A stretch of DNA of 64,000 nt from [Mycobacterium] nativiensis (GTDB lineage: Bacteria > Actinomycetota > Actinomycetes > Mycobacteriales > Mycobacteriaceae): NCBI RefSeq assembly GCF_020172685.1, contig NZ_CP083986.1:5011784-5075783 (forward strand), written 5' to 3'. Each line of letters starts with the position of its first letter. Positions within the stretch are counted from its first letter, which is position 1. The notes beneath the pieces were generated by a model. That model saw nothing but the letters and a program-made list of their open reading frames with translations. It was not told the origin of the DNA and did not search any database. This document shows positions 1-8,130 of the stretch, in pieces. The translations under genes and the position numbers were made by a program.

Positions 1-568
1 ACTGGTAGATGGTTTCGTGGCTCACCATCATCAGCTTGTCACCGGGGTAGTCGCGGGCCAACACGTTCGCGATCAACTTCGGGCTCCACCCGTCGTCCAT
101 CCAGGCTTCGATGCCGGCGCATAACGGGTTGTTCTTGAGTTTGAATTCCTTGGGACGGCAGGCTCTCTCGGCCGCCCGTGCGTGAGCCATCAGGGCGTGA
201 TAATCCCCGTCGGCGTTAGAGTTGCGGCGGATTTCCCGGTAGACCGTCGTGCGGTCCCGTTTGAGCTTGCCGGCGATCTCAGCGTCGCTCAGGCCGGCGT
301 CACGGCCACGCATGATGGTGACCCGCTCATCAACGCTGAGCCGATGGCCCCGCCCGCCCGGCAATGACACGTTGCCGGGTTCGAGTAGCCCGCGTGGACC
401 TGTGCCTCCGACCTGAATCTTCATCGCACCAGCGTCACGCCACCAGACCGTGCCGGCACCGCGCGACACGCCAACAGCATGGGCCGCGTCCGTCAGCGAC
501 GCCCCGCGACACACCTGATCGAAGAATTCATGGCGGACGGCTTTCGAAGCCGGATATCCACTTGGCAT
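1..568 (-). CDS. IS30-family transposase, N-terminal part (truncated by window edge)
   Basis: About 189 residues are visible. It probably catalyses transposition of its own element with a DDE-type catalytic domain, which lies beyond the window. An N-terminal helix-turn-helix region (residues ~5-45) is followed by LSVDERVTIMRGRDAGLSD and a second HTH with DRTTVYREIRRN, the IS30 signature for terminal-repeat binding. After this come WSPKLIANVLARDYPGD and SHETIYQ, which precede the catalytic core in this family. The start is the ATG at 568; alternative upstream starts would run into the terminal repeat. No frameshift is seen in the visible part, so the element could be intact. Confidence 0.85.
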   Translation of the reverse strand, partial: MPSGYPASKAVRHEFFDQVCRGASLTDAAHAVGVSRGAGTVWWRDAGAMKIQVGGTGPRGLLEPGNVSLPGGRGHRLSVDERVTIMRGRDAGLSDAEIAGKLKRDRTTVYREIRRNSNADGDYHALMAHARAAERACRPKEFKLKNNPLCAGIEAWMDDGWSPKLIANVLARDYPGDKLMMVSHETIYQ

Positions 569-589
569 CGCAACCCCAATCAACTCGGA

Positions 590-615
590 TGTTGCATTGA
601 CCGTATGAATCCGCC
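590..615 (-). repeat. Putative IS30-type terminal inverted repeat
   Basis: Reading inward on the minus strand this contains GATTCATACGGTCAATGCAA. The end of E. coli IS30 has GATTCAATTGGTCAACGCAA, recalled from memory. The match, at the expected distance upstream of the transposase start, supports a terminus here. The partner repeat is not in the window. Confidence 0.6.
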
Positions 616-642
616 TCGCACTTTTGCGCCCTGAGCGCAGAG

Positions 643-1473
643 TCAACGAAGGAAGATCCGCTCCAGCACCCGCGCCAGGCCGTCGTCGGTGTTCGGCGCG
701 GTGATCTCATCGCCGGCCGCCAGCACCTCCGGATGCGCATTGCCCATCGCCACGCCATGACCGGCCCGCAGGAGCATCGGCAGGTCGTTGGGCATGTCAC
801 CGAAGGCCACCACGTCCTCGGCGGCGATCCCGAGCGGGGCGATCAGCTCCTCGATGCCGGTGGCCTTGGTGATACCCGCCGGGACCACCTCGACCAGGCC
901 GTGGTTGGTGGAATAGGTGAGCTCCGCGGCGTCACCGATGTGCGCCGCCAGCTCCGCGGCCATGTCGGCGCTGGACGCACCGGCGTTGCGGATCAGCAGT
1001 TTGATCGCCGGTTGCGACAGCAGGTCCTCCACGGACACCTCGGTGTTGTCCGGGTTGAGCCAGGCGTGTTCGTAGCCCGGTGAGCTGACGAACTGGGGAG
1101 TCGCCGCGTCGTGGGCACGTTCGCCGATGCGCTCCACCGCCAGGCCCGCCCCCGGCATGACCCGGCCGACGACCTCAGCCAGTTTGACCAGGTTCTCGGC
1201 CGACAGCGTCCGCGCCGAGACCACCCGGTCGGTGGCGGGGTCGTAGAGCACCGCGCCGTTGGCGCACACCGCCATCGGCGCGAAACCGAGCGCATCGACC
1301 ACCGGGGCGATCCAGCGCGGCGGGCGCCCGGTGGCCAGGATGAAGCGGGCACCGGAGTCCACTGCCGCCCGTACCGCCGCCCGGGTCCGGGCGGTGATCT
1401 GCTCGGTGTCGTCGAGCAGGGTGCCGTCGACATCGCTGGCGATCAACGCCGGCGGTGAGATCCGGTCGGCCAT
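643..1473 (-). CDS. Cof-type HAD-superfamily phosphatase (Rv3813c-like)
   Basis: 276 aa, probably a cytoplasmic sugar-phosphate or nucleotide-type phosphatase of the Cof/HAD-IIB subfamily; substrate unknown. HAD motif I is SDVDGTLLDD (residues ~14-23). Motif II is in ILATGRP. Motif III/IV is the K...FGDMPNDLPML segment near residue 220. A substrate cap lies between motifs II and III. The ATG start overlaps the TGA of the upstream acyltransferase (ATGA), so it is translationally coupled as the last gene of a four-gene minus-strand operon, as in M. tuberculosis Rv3816c-Rv3813c. The IS30 element sits about 28 bp past the stop and leaves the frame complete. Confidence 0.9.
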   Translation of the reverse strand: MADRISPPALIASDVDGTLLDDTEQITARTRAAVRAAVDSGARFILATGRPPRWIAPVVDALGFAPMAVCANGAVLYDPATDRVVSARTLSAENLVKLAEVVGRVMPGAGLAVERIGERAHDAATPQFVSSPGYEHAWLNPDNTEVSVEDLLSQPAIKLLIRNAGASSADMAAELAAHIGDAAELTYSTNHGLVEVVPAGITKATGIEELIAPLGIAAEDVVAFGDMPNDLPMLLRAGHGVAMGNAHPEVLAAGDEITAPNTDDGLARVLERIFLR

Positions 1474-2276
1474 CAGCGCCTGCCCAGACCGGCCAGCGTG
1501 CGCCGCAACGGGCCGGCCCCGGCCTTGGAGGCTCGCTGCAGCCGTTTGCGGTCCCGTTCGGCCAGTTCGGCTTCCCGCAACCTCAGCGCCTCGGCCATGG
1601 TGGGCGCGCTTCCTCCGAGTCGTCGCGGCACCCAGTACGCCCCGGCGGGGTGCGGGTATTGCAGCTGCGCATCTTCGAGCATCGCGGCCATCGTGTCACG
1701 AAGCTCGGCGGTTGTCGCCTCGATGTCGTCGGACGGGGTGATCGGCGGACCGATCTTGGTCAGCACCGGAACGTTGTTGCGCCACAGATGCTTCGGGTGA
1801 TCCTTCGTCCACACCCGGTGGATGCCCCAGACGATGACCGGGATGATCGGCACTCCGGCGGTGTGGGCCATCCGAACCGCTCCGGTCTTGAAATCCCGCA
1901 ACTCGAAGCTGCGGCTGATGGTGGCCTCCGGGTGCAACCCGACCAGCTCACCTTCGCGCAGCCGTTGCACCGCCACGTCGTAGGCACCGGAACCGGCGGA
2001 GCGGTCGACCGGGATCAGCCTGATGTGGCGGATCACGTAGCTGATCACCGGCACCCGGGTCATCTCGGCTTTGATCATGAACCGCAGCCGGCGGCCCCGC
2101 CGCAGCGCCGCGATCGATCCGGGATACCAGTCCAGGTAGCTGGTGTGGTTGAGGGCGAGCACGGCTCCGCCGTGTTCGGGAACGTTGTCCAGGCCATCGA
2201 AGGTCAGACGCGTTCCGTTGGCGCTCACCAGCCGCGGTACCACGATTTCCAGGGTCCGGAAGAAGGGTTCAGCCAT
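1473..2276 (-). CDS. PlsC-type 1-acylglycerol-phosphate acyltransferase (Rv3814c-like)
   Basis: 267 aa. Family role: acyl transfer from acyl-CoA/ACP to a glycerophosphate or related polar acceptor at the membrane. The NHTSYLD motif (NHX4D type, residues ~42-48) carries the catalytic His and Asp. HPEATISRSFELRDF is the second conserved block binding the phosphate acceptor. A hydrophobic VPIIPVIVWG strand follows. The C-terminal ~60 residues are charged and contain PAGAYWVPRRLGG, shared with the next two genes. ATG start, 2 bp after the stop of the upstream paralogue. The exact substrate cannot be told from sequence. Confidence 0.9.
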   Translation of the reverse strand: MAEPFFRTLEIVVPRLVSANGTRLTFDGLDNVPEHGGAVLALNHTSYLDWYPGSIAALRRGRRLRFMIKAEMTRVPVISYVIRHIRLIPVDRSAGSGAYDVAVQRLREGELVGLHPEATISRSFELRDFKTGAVRMAHTAGVPIIPVIVWGIHRVWTKDHPKHLWRNNVPVLTKIGPPITPSDDIEATTAELRDTMAAMLEDAQLQYPHPAGAYWVPRRLGGSAPTMAEALRLREAELAERDRKRLQRASKAGAGPLRRTLAGLGRR

Positions 2277-2278
2277 CC

Positions 2279-3058
2279 TCAGTACTCCGTGTTCGGTGGG
2301 TGCGGCTGCCCGGGGCCACCCGCACCCTTGCGCATCCGATCAGCCAGCTCCCTCTGGTCCAAAACATTAGCCTCGTCCGGGGTGGGCGCGCCGCCGCCCA
2401 AACGCCGTGGCACCCAGTACTGCCCGGCCGGGTGGGGGTACTCCTGCTGCACCTGGGCCAGCATCGGCTCCATCTGCGCACGCAACCTGGCACTGAGTCC
2501 GGCGGCGTCGCCGGTCGGGGCCAGCGGCTCTCCCACCAGCACAGTGACCGGAATCCCACTGCGGATCAGCCGCGCCCGCGGGTGGTCCTTGGTCCACAGC
2601 CGGTGAGCGCCCCACACGATCAGCGGTACGATCGGCACCTGCGCCTCCAGCGCCATCCGGGCGGCCCCGGACTTGAACTCCTTGAGCTCGAAGCTGCGGC
2701 TGATGGTGGCCTCCGGGTAGACACCGACCACCTCGCCGCCTCGCAGCGCGGTCACCGCATGGCGGTAGGCGTCGGATCCGTCGCCGCGATCCACCGGAAT
2801 GGTGCCGGTGTGGTGGATCAGGAAGTTGACCACCCGAACCTGCTGCATCTCGGCTTTGATCATGAACCGCATCCGGCGACCCCGGCGATAGGCCGCCAGC
2901 GCCGCGGGCAGGAAATCGACATAGCCGGTGTGGTTGATCGCGACCACCGCGCCACCGGCGGCCGGGATGTGGTCCAGGCCGCCGAAGTCGAGCCGCGCGC
3001 CGGCGACCTTCACCGCAGCCAGCGCCGTCAGCTCCAGCGCACGAAAGACCGGCTGCAT
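2279..3058 (-). CDS. PlsC-type acyltransferase, second tandem copy (Rv3815c-like)
   Basis: 259 aa. It has the same architecture as its neighbours: NHTGYVD catalytic motif, YPEATISRSFELKEFKSG acceptor block, VPIVPLIVWGAHRLWTKDHP, and the C-terminal PAGQYWVPRRLGGGAPTP signature. The three copies differ most at the N-terminus and in the tail, as expected for old tandem duplicates that may have diverged in acyl or acceptor preference. It lies 8 bp after the third copy and 2 bp before the first, in one transcription unit. Confidence 0.9.
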   Translation of the reverse strand: MQPVFRALELTALAAVKVAGARLDFGGLDHIPAAGGAVVAINHTGYVDFLPAALAAYRRGRRMRFMIKAEMQQVRVVNFLIHHTGTIPVDRGDGSDAYRHAVTALRGGEVVGVYPEATISRSFELKEFKSGAARMALEAQVPIVPLIVWGAHRLWTKDHPRARLIRSGIPVTVLVGEPLAPTGDAAGLSARLRAQMEPMLAQVQQEYPHPAGQYWVPRRLGGGAPTPDEANVLDQRELADRMRKGAGGPGQPHPPNTEY

Positions 3059-3066
3059 GCCGGGGC

Positions 3067-3855
3067 CTACTCCGCGGCGCTCGTCGGGCTCGGGGGCTGC
3101 TTACCCGCAGCCGCACGCTTCTCGGCCTTGCGCGCGGCTTCGGCGGCATCGAGTTCGGCCGCCTCAGCCGGGGTGGGGGCACCGCCGCCGAGCCGGCGCG
3201 GCACCCAGTACGCCCCGGCCGGATGCTCCGGATAGGCGTCCTGCGTCTGCTCGAGCAGGTGCTGCATCCGGGTCTGCAGCAGCGCCCGCAGATCGTCGAC
3301 CGGCAGCGTCGGCATAATCGGCTCGCCGATGGTCACCGAGATCGGCACCTTGATGCGGCCCAGTCGCTTGGGGTGGTCCTTGGTCCAGATCCGCTGGGCG
3401 CCCCACACGATGTGCGGGATGATCGGCACCTGCGCATCGATCGCCATCCGGGCGGCGCCGCTCTTGAACTCGCGCAGTTCGAAGCTGCGGCTGATCGTGG
3501 CCTCGGGGTAGACCCCGAGCAGCTCACCGGCCTTGAGGTACTCGACTGCGGCCTGATAGGCGTCGGCGCCGCGGGTGCGGTCCACCGCGATGTGCTTGCA
3601 ACCCCGCATGACCGGGCCGGTGAATCGGTTGTCGAACGTCTCCTGCTTGACCATGAACCGCACCCGGCGGCGCGGCTTGCCCAGGTAGCTGGCCATCCCG
3701 GCGAAGGTGAAGTCGAGGTAGCCGGTGTGGTTGATCGCGATCACCGCGCCCCCGGTGGCGGGCAGGTGCTCGGCACCGGTGACGGTGATCTTCAGCCCCT
3801 GGAAGCGCCACAGCGTGCGGGCAGTTGTCGCGACACTTCCGTACCAGAGCTCCAC
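3067..3855 (-). CDS. PlsC-type acyltransferase, third tandem copy (Rv3816c-like)
   Basis: 262 aa and the promoter-proximal member of the operon. The NHTGYLD catalytic motif and YPEATISRSFELREFKSG are present, followed by PIIPHIVWGAQRIWTKDHP and a lysine/alanine-rich tail. The start is a GTG at 3855. A TAGGCT -10-like element ends 8 nt upstream, so the transcript may be leaderless or nearly so. An envelope glycerolipid or phosphatidylinositol-mannoside role is possible, but not shown by the sequence. Confidence 0.9.
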   Translation of the reverse strand: MELWYGSVATTARTLWRFQGLKITVTGAEHLPATGGAVIAINHTGYLDFTFAGMASYLGKPRRRVRFMVKQETFDNRFTGPVMRGCKHIAVDRTRGADAYQAAVEYLKAGELLGVYPEATISRSFELREFKSGAARMAIDAQVPIIPHIVWGAQRIWTKDHPKRLGRIKVPISVTIGEPIMPTLPVDDLRALLQTRMQHLLEQTQDAYPEHPAGAYWVPRRLGGGAPTPAEAAELDAAEAARKAEKRAAAGKQPPSPTSAAE

Positions 3856-3863
3856 AGCTGTCC

Positions 3864-3869
3864 AGCCTA
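3864..3869 (-). promoter_or_regulatory. Putative -10 element of the acyltransferase operon
   Basis: TAGGCT on the minus strand, 8 nt before the GTG start; no clear -35 element. Confidence 0.4.
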
Positions 3870-3939
3870 GGCGATCTGCCCGGCGATCCCGGCCGTTAAG
3901 CTCGGGGTGAATCTCTAGAGCATCGGGAGTGGGTAACTA

Positions 3940-5499
3940 GTGCAGGTCACCAGCGTCGGGCACGCCGGCTTCCGGATCGAGACCGCCGCGGGCAGCATCC
4001 TGTGCGACCCGTGGGTGAACCCGGCCTACTTCGCGTCGTGGTTCCCGTTCCCGGACAACTCCGCCCTGGACTGGGACGCCCTCGGCGACTGCGACTACCT
4101 CTACGTCTCGCATCTGCACCACGACCACTTCGACCCGCGGCATCTGAGCAAGCACGTCAACAAGGACGCGGTGGTACTGCTGCCGGATTATCCGGTGCCG
4201 GACCTGCGCGGCGCGTTGGAGAAGCTGGGCTTTCACCGGTTCTTCGAGACCACCGACTCGGTGCGGCACACCGTGTCCGGGCCCAAGGGCGAGCTGGACG
4301 TGATGATCATCGCGCTGCGGGCCCCGGCCGACGGCCCGATCGGCGACTCGGGGCTGGTGGTCCACGACGGCCAGACCACCTTGTTCAACATGAACGACTG
4401 CCGGCCGATCGACCTGGACGTGCTGAGCGCGTTCGATGCGATCGACGTGCATCTGCTGCAGTACTCCGGGGCGATCTGGTACCCGATGGTCTACGACATG
4501 CCGGCCCGCGCCAAGGAGGCGTTCGGCGTCCAGAAGCGCCAGCGGCAGATGGACCGGGCGCGCCAGTACATCGCCCATGTCGGGGCGACCTGGGTGGTGC
4601 CCTCGGCCGGACCGCCGTGCTTCTTGGACCCGGAGCTGCGCGATCTCAACGACGACCACGGCGATCCGGCCAACATCTTCCCCGACGAGATGGTGTTCTT
4701 AGATCAGATGCGCCGCAACGGCCACGACGGCGGCCTGCTGATGATCCCGGGGTCGACGGCTGATTTCACCGGGGCGCAACTGAATTCGCTGACGCACCCG
4801 GTGCCCACCGATGAGGTCGAGGCGATCTTCACCGGCGGTAAAGCGGACTATATCGCCGCCTACGCCGAGCGGATGGCTCCGGTGCTGGCCGCCGAGAAGG
4901 CGTCCTGGGCCCCGGCGGCGGGGCCGGCCATGCTGGAGCCGCTGCGCGCGCTGTTCGAGCCGATCATGGCCCACAGCAACGAGATCTGCGACGGCATCGG
5001 GTATCCGGTCGAGTTGGTGCTCGACGGAGCCGGCCACCAAGAGACCGTGGTGCTGGACTTTCCCAAACGCCTGGTTCGCGAACCGATTTCGGGCGAGAAG
5101 TTCCGCTACGGTTTCGGTATTCCACCCGAGCTGGTGCGCACCGTGCTGCGCGACGGCGAACCGGACTGGGTCAACACCATTTTCCTGTCCACCCGGTTCA
5201 CCGCGTGGCGGGTCGGCGGTTACAACGAGTACCTGTACACGTTCTTCAAGTGCCTCACCGAGGACCGGATCGTCTACGCCGACGGCTGGTTCGGTGAAAG
5301 CCACGACGATTCGGCGACGATCACGCTGGGCGACTGGCAGGTTCAGCGTCGCTGCCCGCACATGAAGGCCGACCTGTCGAAGTTCGGGGTCGTCGAGGGC
5401 GAAACCCTGACCTGCAATCAGCATGGCTGGCAGTGGGACCTGAGGACCGGCCGCTGCCTGACCGCCAAGGGTCACGAACTGCGCTGCGAGAAACTGTGA
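3940..5499 (+). CDS. Metallo-beta-lactamase-fold / Rieske [2Fe-2S] fusion protein (Rv3818-like)
   Basis: 519 aa. The N-terminal ~230 residues have a metallo-beta-lactamase fold: SVGHAGFRI start, and the metal-binding HLHHDHFD motif (residues ~60-67). Downstream His/Asp ligands are likely, and the whole resembles UlaG/NAPE-PLD-type hydrolases. The C-terminus carries a Rieske centre with CPH (residues ~472-474) and CNQHGW (~491-496), the Cys-X-His pairs that hold a 2Fe-2S cluster, followed by WQWDLRTGRC. This coupling of a hydrolase with an electron-transfer centre recalls CMP-Neu5Ac hydroxylase-like proteins. Substrate unknown. GTG start after GGGAGTG. It overlaps the next gene by GTGA. Confidence 0.88.
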   Translation: MQVTSVGHAGFRIETAAGSILCDPWVNPAYFASWFPFPDNSALDWDALGDCDYLYVSHLHHDHFDPRHLSKHVNKDAVVLLPDYPVPDLRGALEKLGFHRFFETTDSVRHTVSGPKGELDVMIIALRAPADGPIGDSGLVVHDGQTTLFNMNDCRPIDLDVLSAFDAIDVHLLQYSGAIWYPMVYDMPARAKEAFGVQKRQRQMDRARQYIAHVGATWVVPSAGPPCFLDPELRDLNDDHGDPANIFPDEMVFLDQMRRNGHDGGLLMIPGSTADFTGAQLNSLTHPVPTDEVEAIFTGGKADYIAAYAERMAPVLAAEKASWAPAAGPAMLEPLRALFEPIMAHSNEICDGIGYPVELVLDGAGHQETVVLDFPKRLVREPISGEKFRYGFGIPPELVRTVLRDGEPDWVNTIFLSTRFTAWRVGGYNEYLYTFFKCLTEDRIVYADGWFGESHDDSATITLGDWQVQRRCPHMKADLSKFGVVEGETLTCNQHGWQWDLRTGRCLTAKGHELRCEKL

Positions 5500-5825
5500 C
5501 CGGCACCTACGACGACGGCATGGTGGTCCTGGATCGCAGGGCGATCACGTTGCGCCGCTATCACTTTCCGTCCGGAACCGCCAAGGTGATCCCGTTGTCG
5601 GCGATTCGCGGCTACCGCGCCGAGCCGCTGGGCATGCTGACCCACCGGTTCCGGATCTGGGGCAGCTCGGATCTGCGGCGTTGGCTGCCGCTGGACATCA
5701 AACGGCCGGTGCGGACCACGTTGATCACCCTGGATCTGGAGGGCACCCCGTGGCCGCAGCCGGCGTTCACCCCGGCGGACCCGGAGAGGTTCTGCGAGCT
5801 GCTCGACGAGCTCCTGGCCGACTAG
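5496..5825 (+). CDS. Small hypothetical protein, possibly PH-domain-like
   Basis: 109 aa, not confidently recognised. The GTG start overlaps the TGA of the Rieske fusion gene, so it is probably co-translated with it. The chain is rich in beta-type segments (MVVLDRRAITLRRY, VIPLSAIRGYR) and has a C-terminal helix (PERFCELLDELLAD), a pattern like small bacterial PH domains. No signal peptide or membrane segment. It converges on the FAD oxidoreductase, with 1 bp between stop codons. Confidence 0.7.
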   Translation: MTGTYDDGMVVLDRRAITLRRYHFPSGTAKVIPLSAIRGYRAEPLGMLTHRFRIWGSSDLRRWLPLDIKRPVRTTLITLDLEGTPWPQPAFTPADPERFCELLDELLAD

Positions 5826-5826
5826 T

Positions 5827-7395
5827 TCAGGACCGGTCGGCCAGCACCTGCTGGGCGGCGTTGTAGCCGGGGATGAACGTGATCCCGGGCCCGCCATGGC
5901 AACCCGCACTGCCCAGGTAGAGCCCCTCGACCGGTAGCGGTTGTCCGACAAAGCCTCTGGCGCCGGGCCGGTTGGGGCCGATCTGATCCGGGTTCAGCAG
6001 GCCGTGGCAGTAGTCGCCGCCGGGCGCACCGAACATGGTGGCCATATGGCGTGGGGTGAAGGTGGTGTGCCGCGTGATACTGCGCTCGAAATTCGGTGCC
6101 AGCCGAGTGATCTTGTCGATCACCCGCTGCCCCATGTCCACCTTCATCTCGCCGTAGTTACCGTCTCCCTCGATGGGGAACCACAGCGCGAACGCCGATG
6201 CGGCGTGCTTCCCGGGCGGGGCCAGCTCAGGATCGTGCAGCGACGGGATCTGCAGCACGACGGTCGGGTCGGCCGGCACGATGCCGCGGCGTGCGCCCTC
6301 CCACTGCTGCTGCACCTCCTCGGGCGTGCAGAAGATCCCCAGCGAGGCCTGCATGGCGGGATCGTTGAGCGCCTCGTAAGGCGCCGCGAACTCAGGGGCG
6401 GCATCGAGCGCGAAATGCATCTGCAGGTAGGAACCGCGGTGGTCGGTATGGGCGTAGCGGGTCCGCACATCGTCGGGCAGGTCGGCCGCATCGATCAGTT
6501 GGGTGACGGTGACGTCCGGGGCGATCGCGGAGACCACTACCGGCGCGGCCACGGTGTCCCCGGCTTCGGTGGCCACGCCGGCCACCCGGCCCTCGGCGAC
6601 GATGATCCGGGCAGCCTTGGCGCGCAGTCTCAGCTCACCGCCGAGCCCGACGAACGTGTCCCGCAGATGCCCGGTGAGCGCCCCGATCCCGCCGCGCAAC
6701 TTCTTCATCAGCACGGTGTTCTCGTCGGGCACGCCCAGGCCGTAGGCCAGCGCCGCGGCACTGCCCGGGGTGGCCGGCCCGCGGTAGAGGGTGTTGACCG
6801 CCAGCACGGTGAAGGACCCGCGCAGCGCGCCGTGCTTCTCCCGGTCGGGAAGGTACCGGTCTAACACGTCGACGACCGAGCCGAACAACATGTCGTCGAT
6901 GGCGGATCGTTCGAATTCATTTGTCGCACAGGCATACATCTCGTCGAGCGTCTTCGGTGGCCGCCCCGCCTCGAAGCGGCCCAGCGCCCGGGTGGGCGCC
7001 TGACTCCAGGCCAGCAGCCCGGCCATGCCGTTGACCGCCTCGGCCCCGTGCACCTCGGACAGATGGGCGAACAGCTTCATCGGGTCGGTGTACTGGATCA
7101 GCGGGTCGTCACCGACACCGCGCAACGCCACCGACATCACGTCGAGGTCGATACTGTCCAGGCCGTCCAGGCCCAGCTCCGCGCTGACCGCGGCCGACGT
7201 CGGGAACTGGACCGATCCGGCGATCTCGAAGTGGTAGCCGTCGAACAACTCCACTGTCGAGGCCATCCCGCCGGCGTAGCGCCCGGACTCCAGGCATACG
7301 GTGCGCAGCCCGGCGCGCTGCAGGATGAGTGCCGCAGCCAGGCCGTTGTGTCCGGCACCTATGACGATCGCGTCGTAATCGGCCTTGAAACTCAC
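5827..7395 (-). CDS. NAD(P)/FAD-dependent oxidoreductase, phytoene-dehydrogenase-like (Rv3829c-like)
   Basis: 522 aa. The N-terminal Rossmann motif VIGAGHNGLAAALIL binds FAD. The C-terminal GSAGCHGGPGITFIPG is the matching second FAD motif of CrtI/phytoene-desaturase-like enzymes. The substrate is unknown; family members act on polyenes, retinoids or other lipophilic compounds. The GTG at 7395 is chosen because it begins exactly at the Rossmann strand; a longer reading frame runs back into the tetR gene without similarity. A promoter-operator copy lies between tetR and this gene, so it can be transcribed separately. Confidence 0.88.
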   Translation of the reverse strand: MSFKADYDAIVIGAGHNGLAAALILQRAGLRTVCLESGRYAGGMASTVELFDGYHFEIAGSVQFPTSAAVSAELGLDGLDSIDLDVMSVALRGVGDDPLIQYTDPMKLFAHLSEVHGAEAVNGMAGLLAWSQAPTRALGRFEAGRPPKTLDEMYACATNEFERSAIDDMLFGSVVDVLDRYLPDREKHGALRGSFTVLAVNTLYRGPATPGSAAALAYGLGVPDENTVLMKKLRGGIGALTGHLRDTFVGLGGELRLRAKAARIIVAEGRVAGVATEAGDTVAAPVVVSAIAPDVTVTQLIDAADLPDDVRTRYAHTDHRGSYLQMHFALDAAPEFAAPYEALNDPAMQASLGIFCTPEEVQQQWEGARRGIVPADPTVVLQIPSLHDPELAPPGKHAASAFALWFPIEGDGNYGEMKVDMGQRVIDKITRLAPNFERSITRHTTFTPRHMATMFGAPGGDYCHGLLNPDQIGPNRPGARGFVGQPLPVEGLYLGSAGCHGGPGITFIPGYNAAQQVLADRS

Positions 7396-7443
7396 CCTCG
7401 CACCCGCCCTTCTCGCCTTGGGGCAGGCTGACACGGACGAGCG

Positions 7444-7461
7444 AGTTTTGTCAATAATGAC
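7444..7461 (-). promoter_or_regulatory. TetR operator/promoter copy 1, upstream of FAD oxidoreductase
   Basis: On the minus strand this reads GTCATTATTGACAAAACT, identical over 18 bp to the copy at 8088-8105 and in the same orientation relative to its gene. It contains the near-palindrome TGTCATTATTGACA and a consensus -35 hexamer TTGACA, so a bound repressor would cover the promoter. A likely target of the TetR gene between the two copies. Confidence 0.75.
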
Positions 7462-7465
7462 GTAA

Positions 7466-8050
7466 CTAGAGGTTCTGGAGCGAGTCCAGCGCCGTGCGGC
7501 ACATCCGGGCCAGCTCGGCCAGTGAGCGATCCTCGCCAAGCATCCAGACCTCCATCGCGGCGAACACGGCGGCCGCGATGCAGCGGGCCGTCACCGCGAC
7601 CCGCAGCGGGTCAGCTGGTTCGTGCGACGCGGCGGCCCGCAGCCGCTCGGCCACCGCGTCGGCGAAATCGGTCTCCACCTGCCGGATATGGCGCACGATC
7701 CGCTGCGGATCGAGCTCCTCGGCACGCAGCGCGGCGATACGGGTCACCGCCTCGACGTCGTAGGGAAACGCGAATATCGCCGCCTGAACCGCCTCGATCA
7801 TCGGCTCAGCGGGCGGACGGGCAGCCAGGGCGCTGCGGAACCACTGCAGTCCGGCGTCGTAGTCGGCGAACAGCAGATCGTGCTTGGAGGTGAAGTGCCG
7901 ATAGAAGGTGCGCAGTGAGACCCCGGCGTCGGCGGCGATCTGCTCGGCGGAGGTGTCCTCCACACCCTGCGCCAGGAAGCGGACCAGCGCAGCCTGGCGC
8001 AACGCTTCGCGGGTGCGTTCGCTGCGGGCGGTCTGAGGCGCTCTGGGCAT
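7466..8050 (-). CDS. TetR-family transcriptional repressor (Rv3830c-like)
   Basis: 194 aa. N-terminal helix-turn-helix at residues ~30-55, including EQIAADAGVSLRTFYRHF followed by TSKHDLL. The rest is a helical ligand-binding domain without recognisable specificity. It lies between the FAD oxidoreductase and the divergent DUF2834 gene, and an 18-bp operator-like sequence precedes each of them. It therefore most likely represses both and itself. ATG start; a TACGTT -10-like element lies 7 nt before it, suggesting a leaderless mRNA. Confidence 0.9.
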   Translation of the reverse strand: MPRAPQTARSERTREALRQAALVRFLAQGVEDTSAEQIAADAGVSLRTFYRHFTSKHDLLFADYDAGLQWFRSALAARPPAEPMIEAVQAAIFAFPYDVEAVTRIAALRAEELDPQRIVRHIRQVETDFADAVAERLRAAASHEPADPLRVAVTARCIAAAVFAAMEVWMLGEDRSLAELARMCRTALDSLQNL

Positions 8051-8057
8051 GCCGGTA

Positions 8058-8063
8058 AACGTA
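8058..8063 (-). promoter_or_regulatory. Putative -10 element of the tetR gene (leaderless)
   Basis: TACGTT on the minus strand with 7 nt to the ATG at 8050. The operator copy at 8088-8105 covers the expected -35 region. Confidence 0.4.
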
Positions 8064-8087
8064 CCTCAGCGCCTGCCCGCCCAAAAT

Positions 8088-8105
8088 GTCATTATTGACA
8101 AAACT
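8088..8105 (+). promoter_or_regulatory. TetR operator/promoter copy 2, between tetR and DUF2834 gene
   Basis: GTCATTATTGACAAAACT, identical to the copy at 7444-7461. It contains TTGACA at 8095-8100, placed as a -35 for the plus-strand DUF2834 gene. It also overlaps the -35 region of the divergent tetR gene, allowing autoregulation. Confidence 0.75.
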
Positions 8106-8130
8106 TGCGGCACGTGATGAGACTGGCCGC

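Larger units (their letters stand above)
1..615 (-). mobile_element. IS30-family insertion sequence, one end only (runs off window)
   Basis: The transposase gene reads leftward off the window edge. Just outside its start is a sequence resembling the IS30-type terminal inverted repeat. The element therefore ends near 615, about 28 bp beyond the stop codon of the neighbouring HAD gene. The other end and any target-site duplication lie outside the window. The outer boundary is an estimate from similarity to the known IS30 terminus. Confidence 0.75.
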
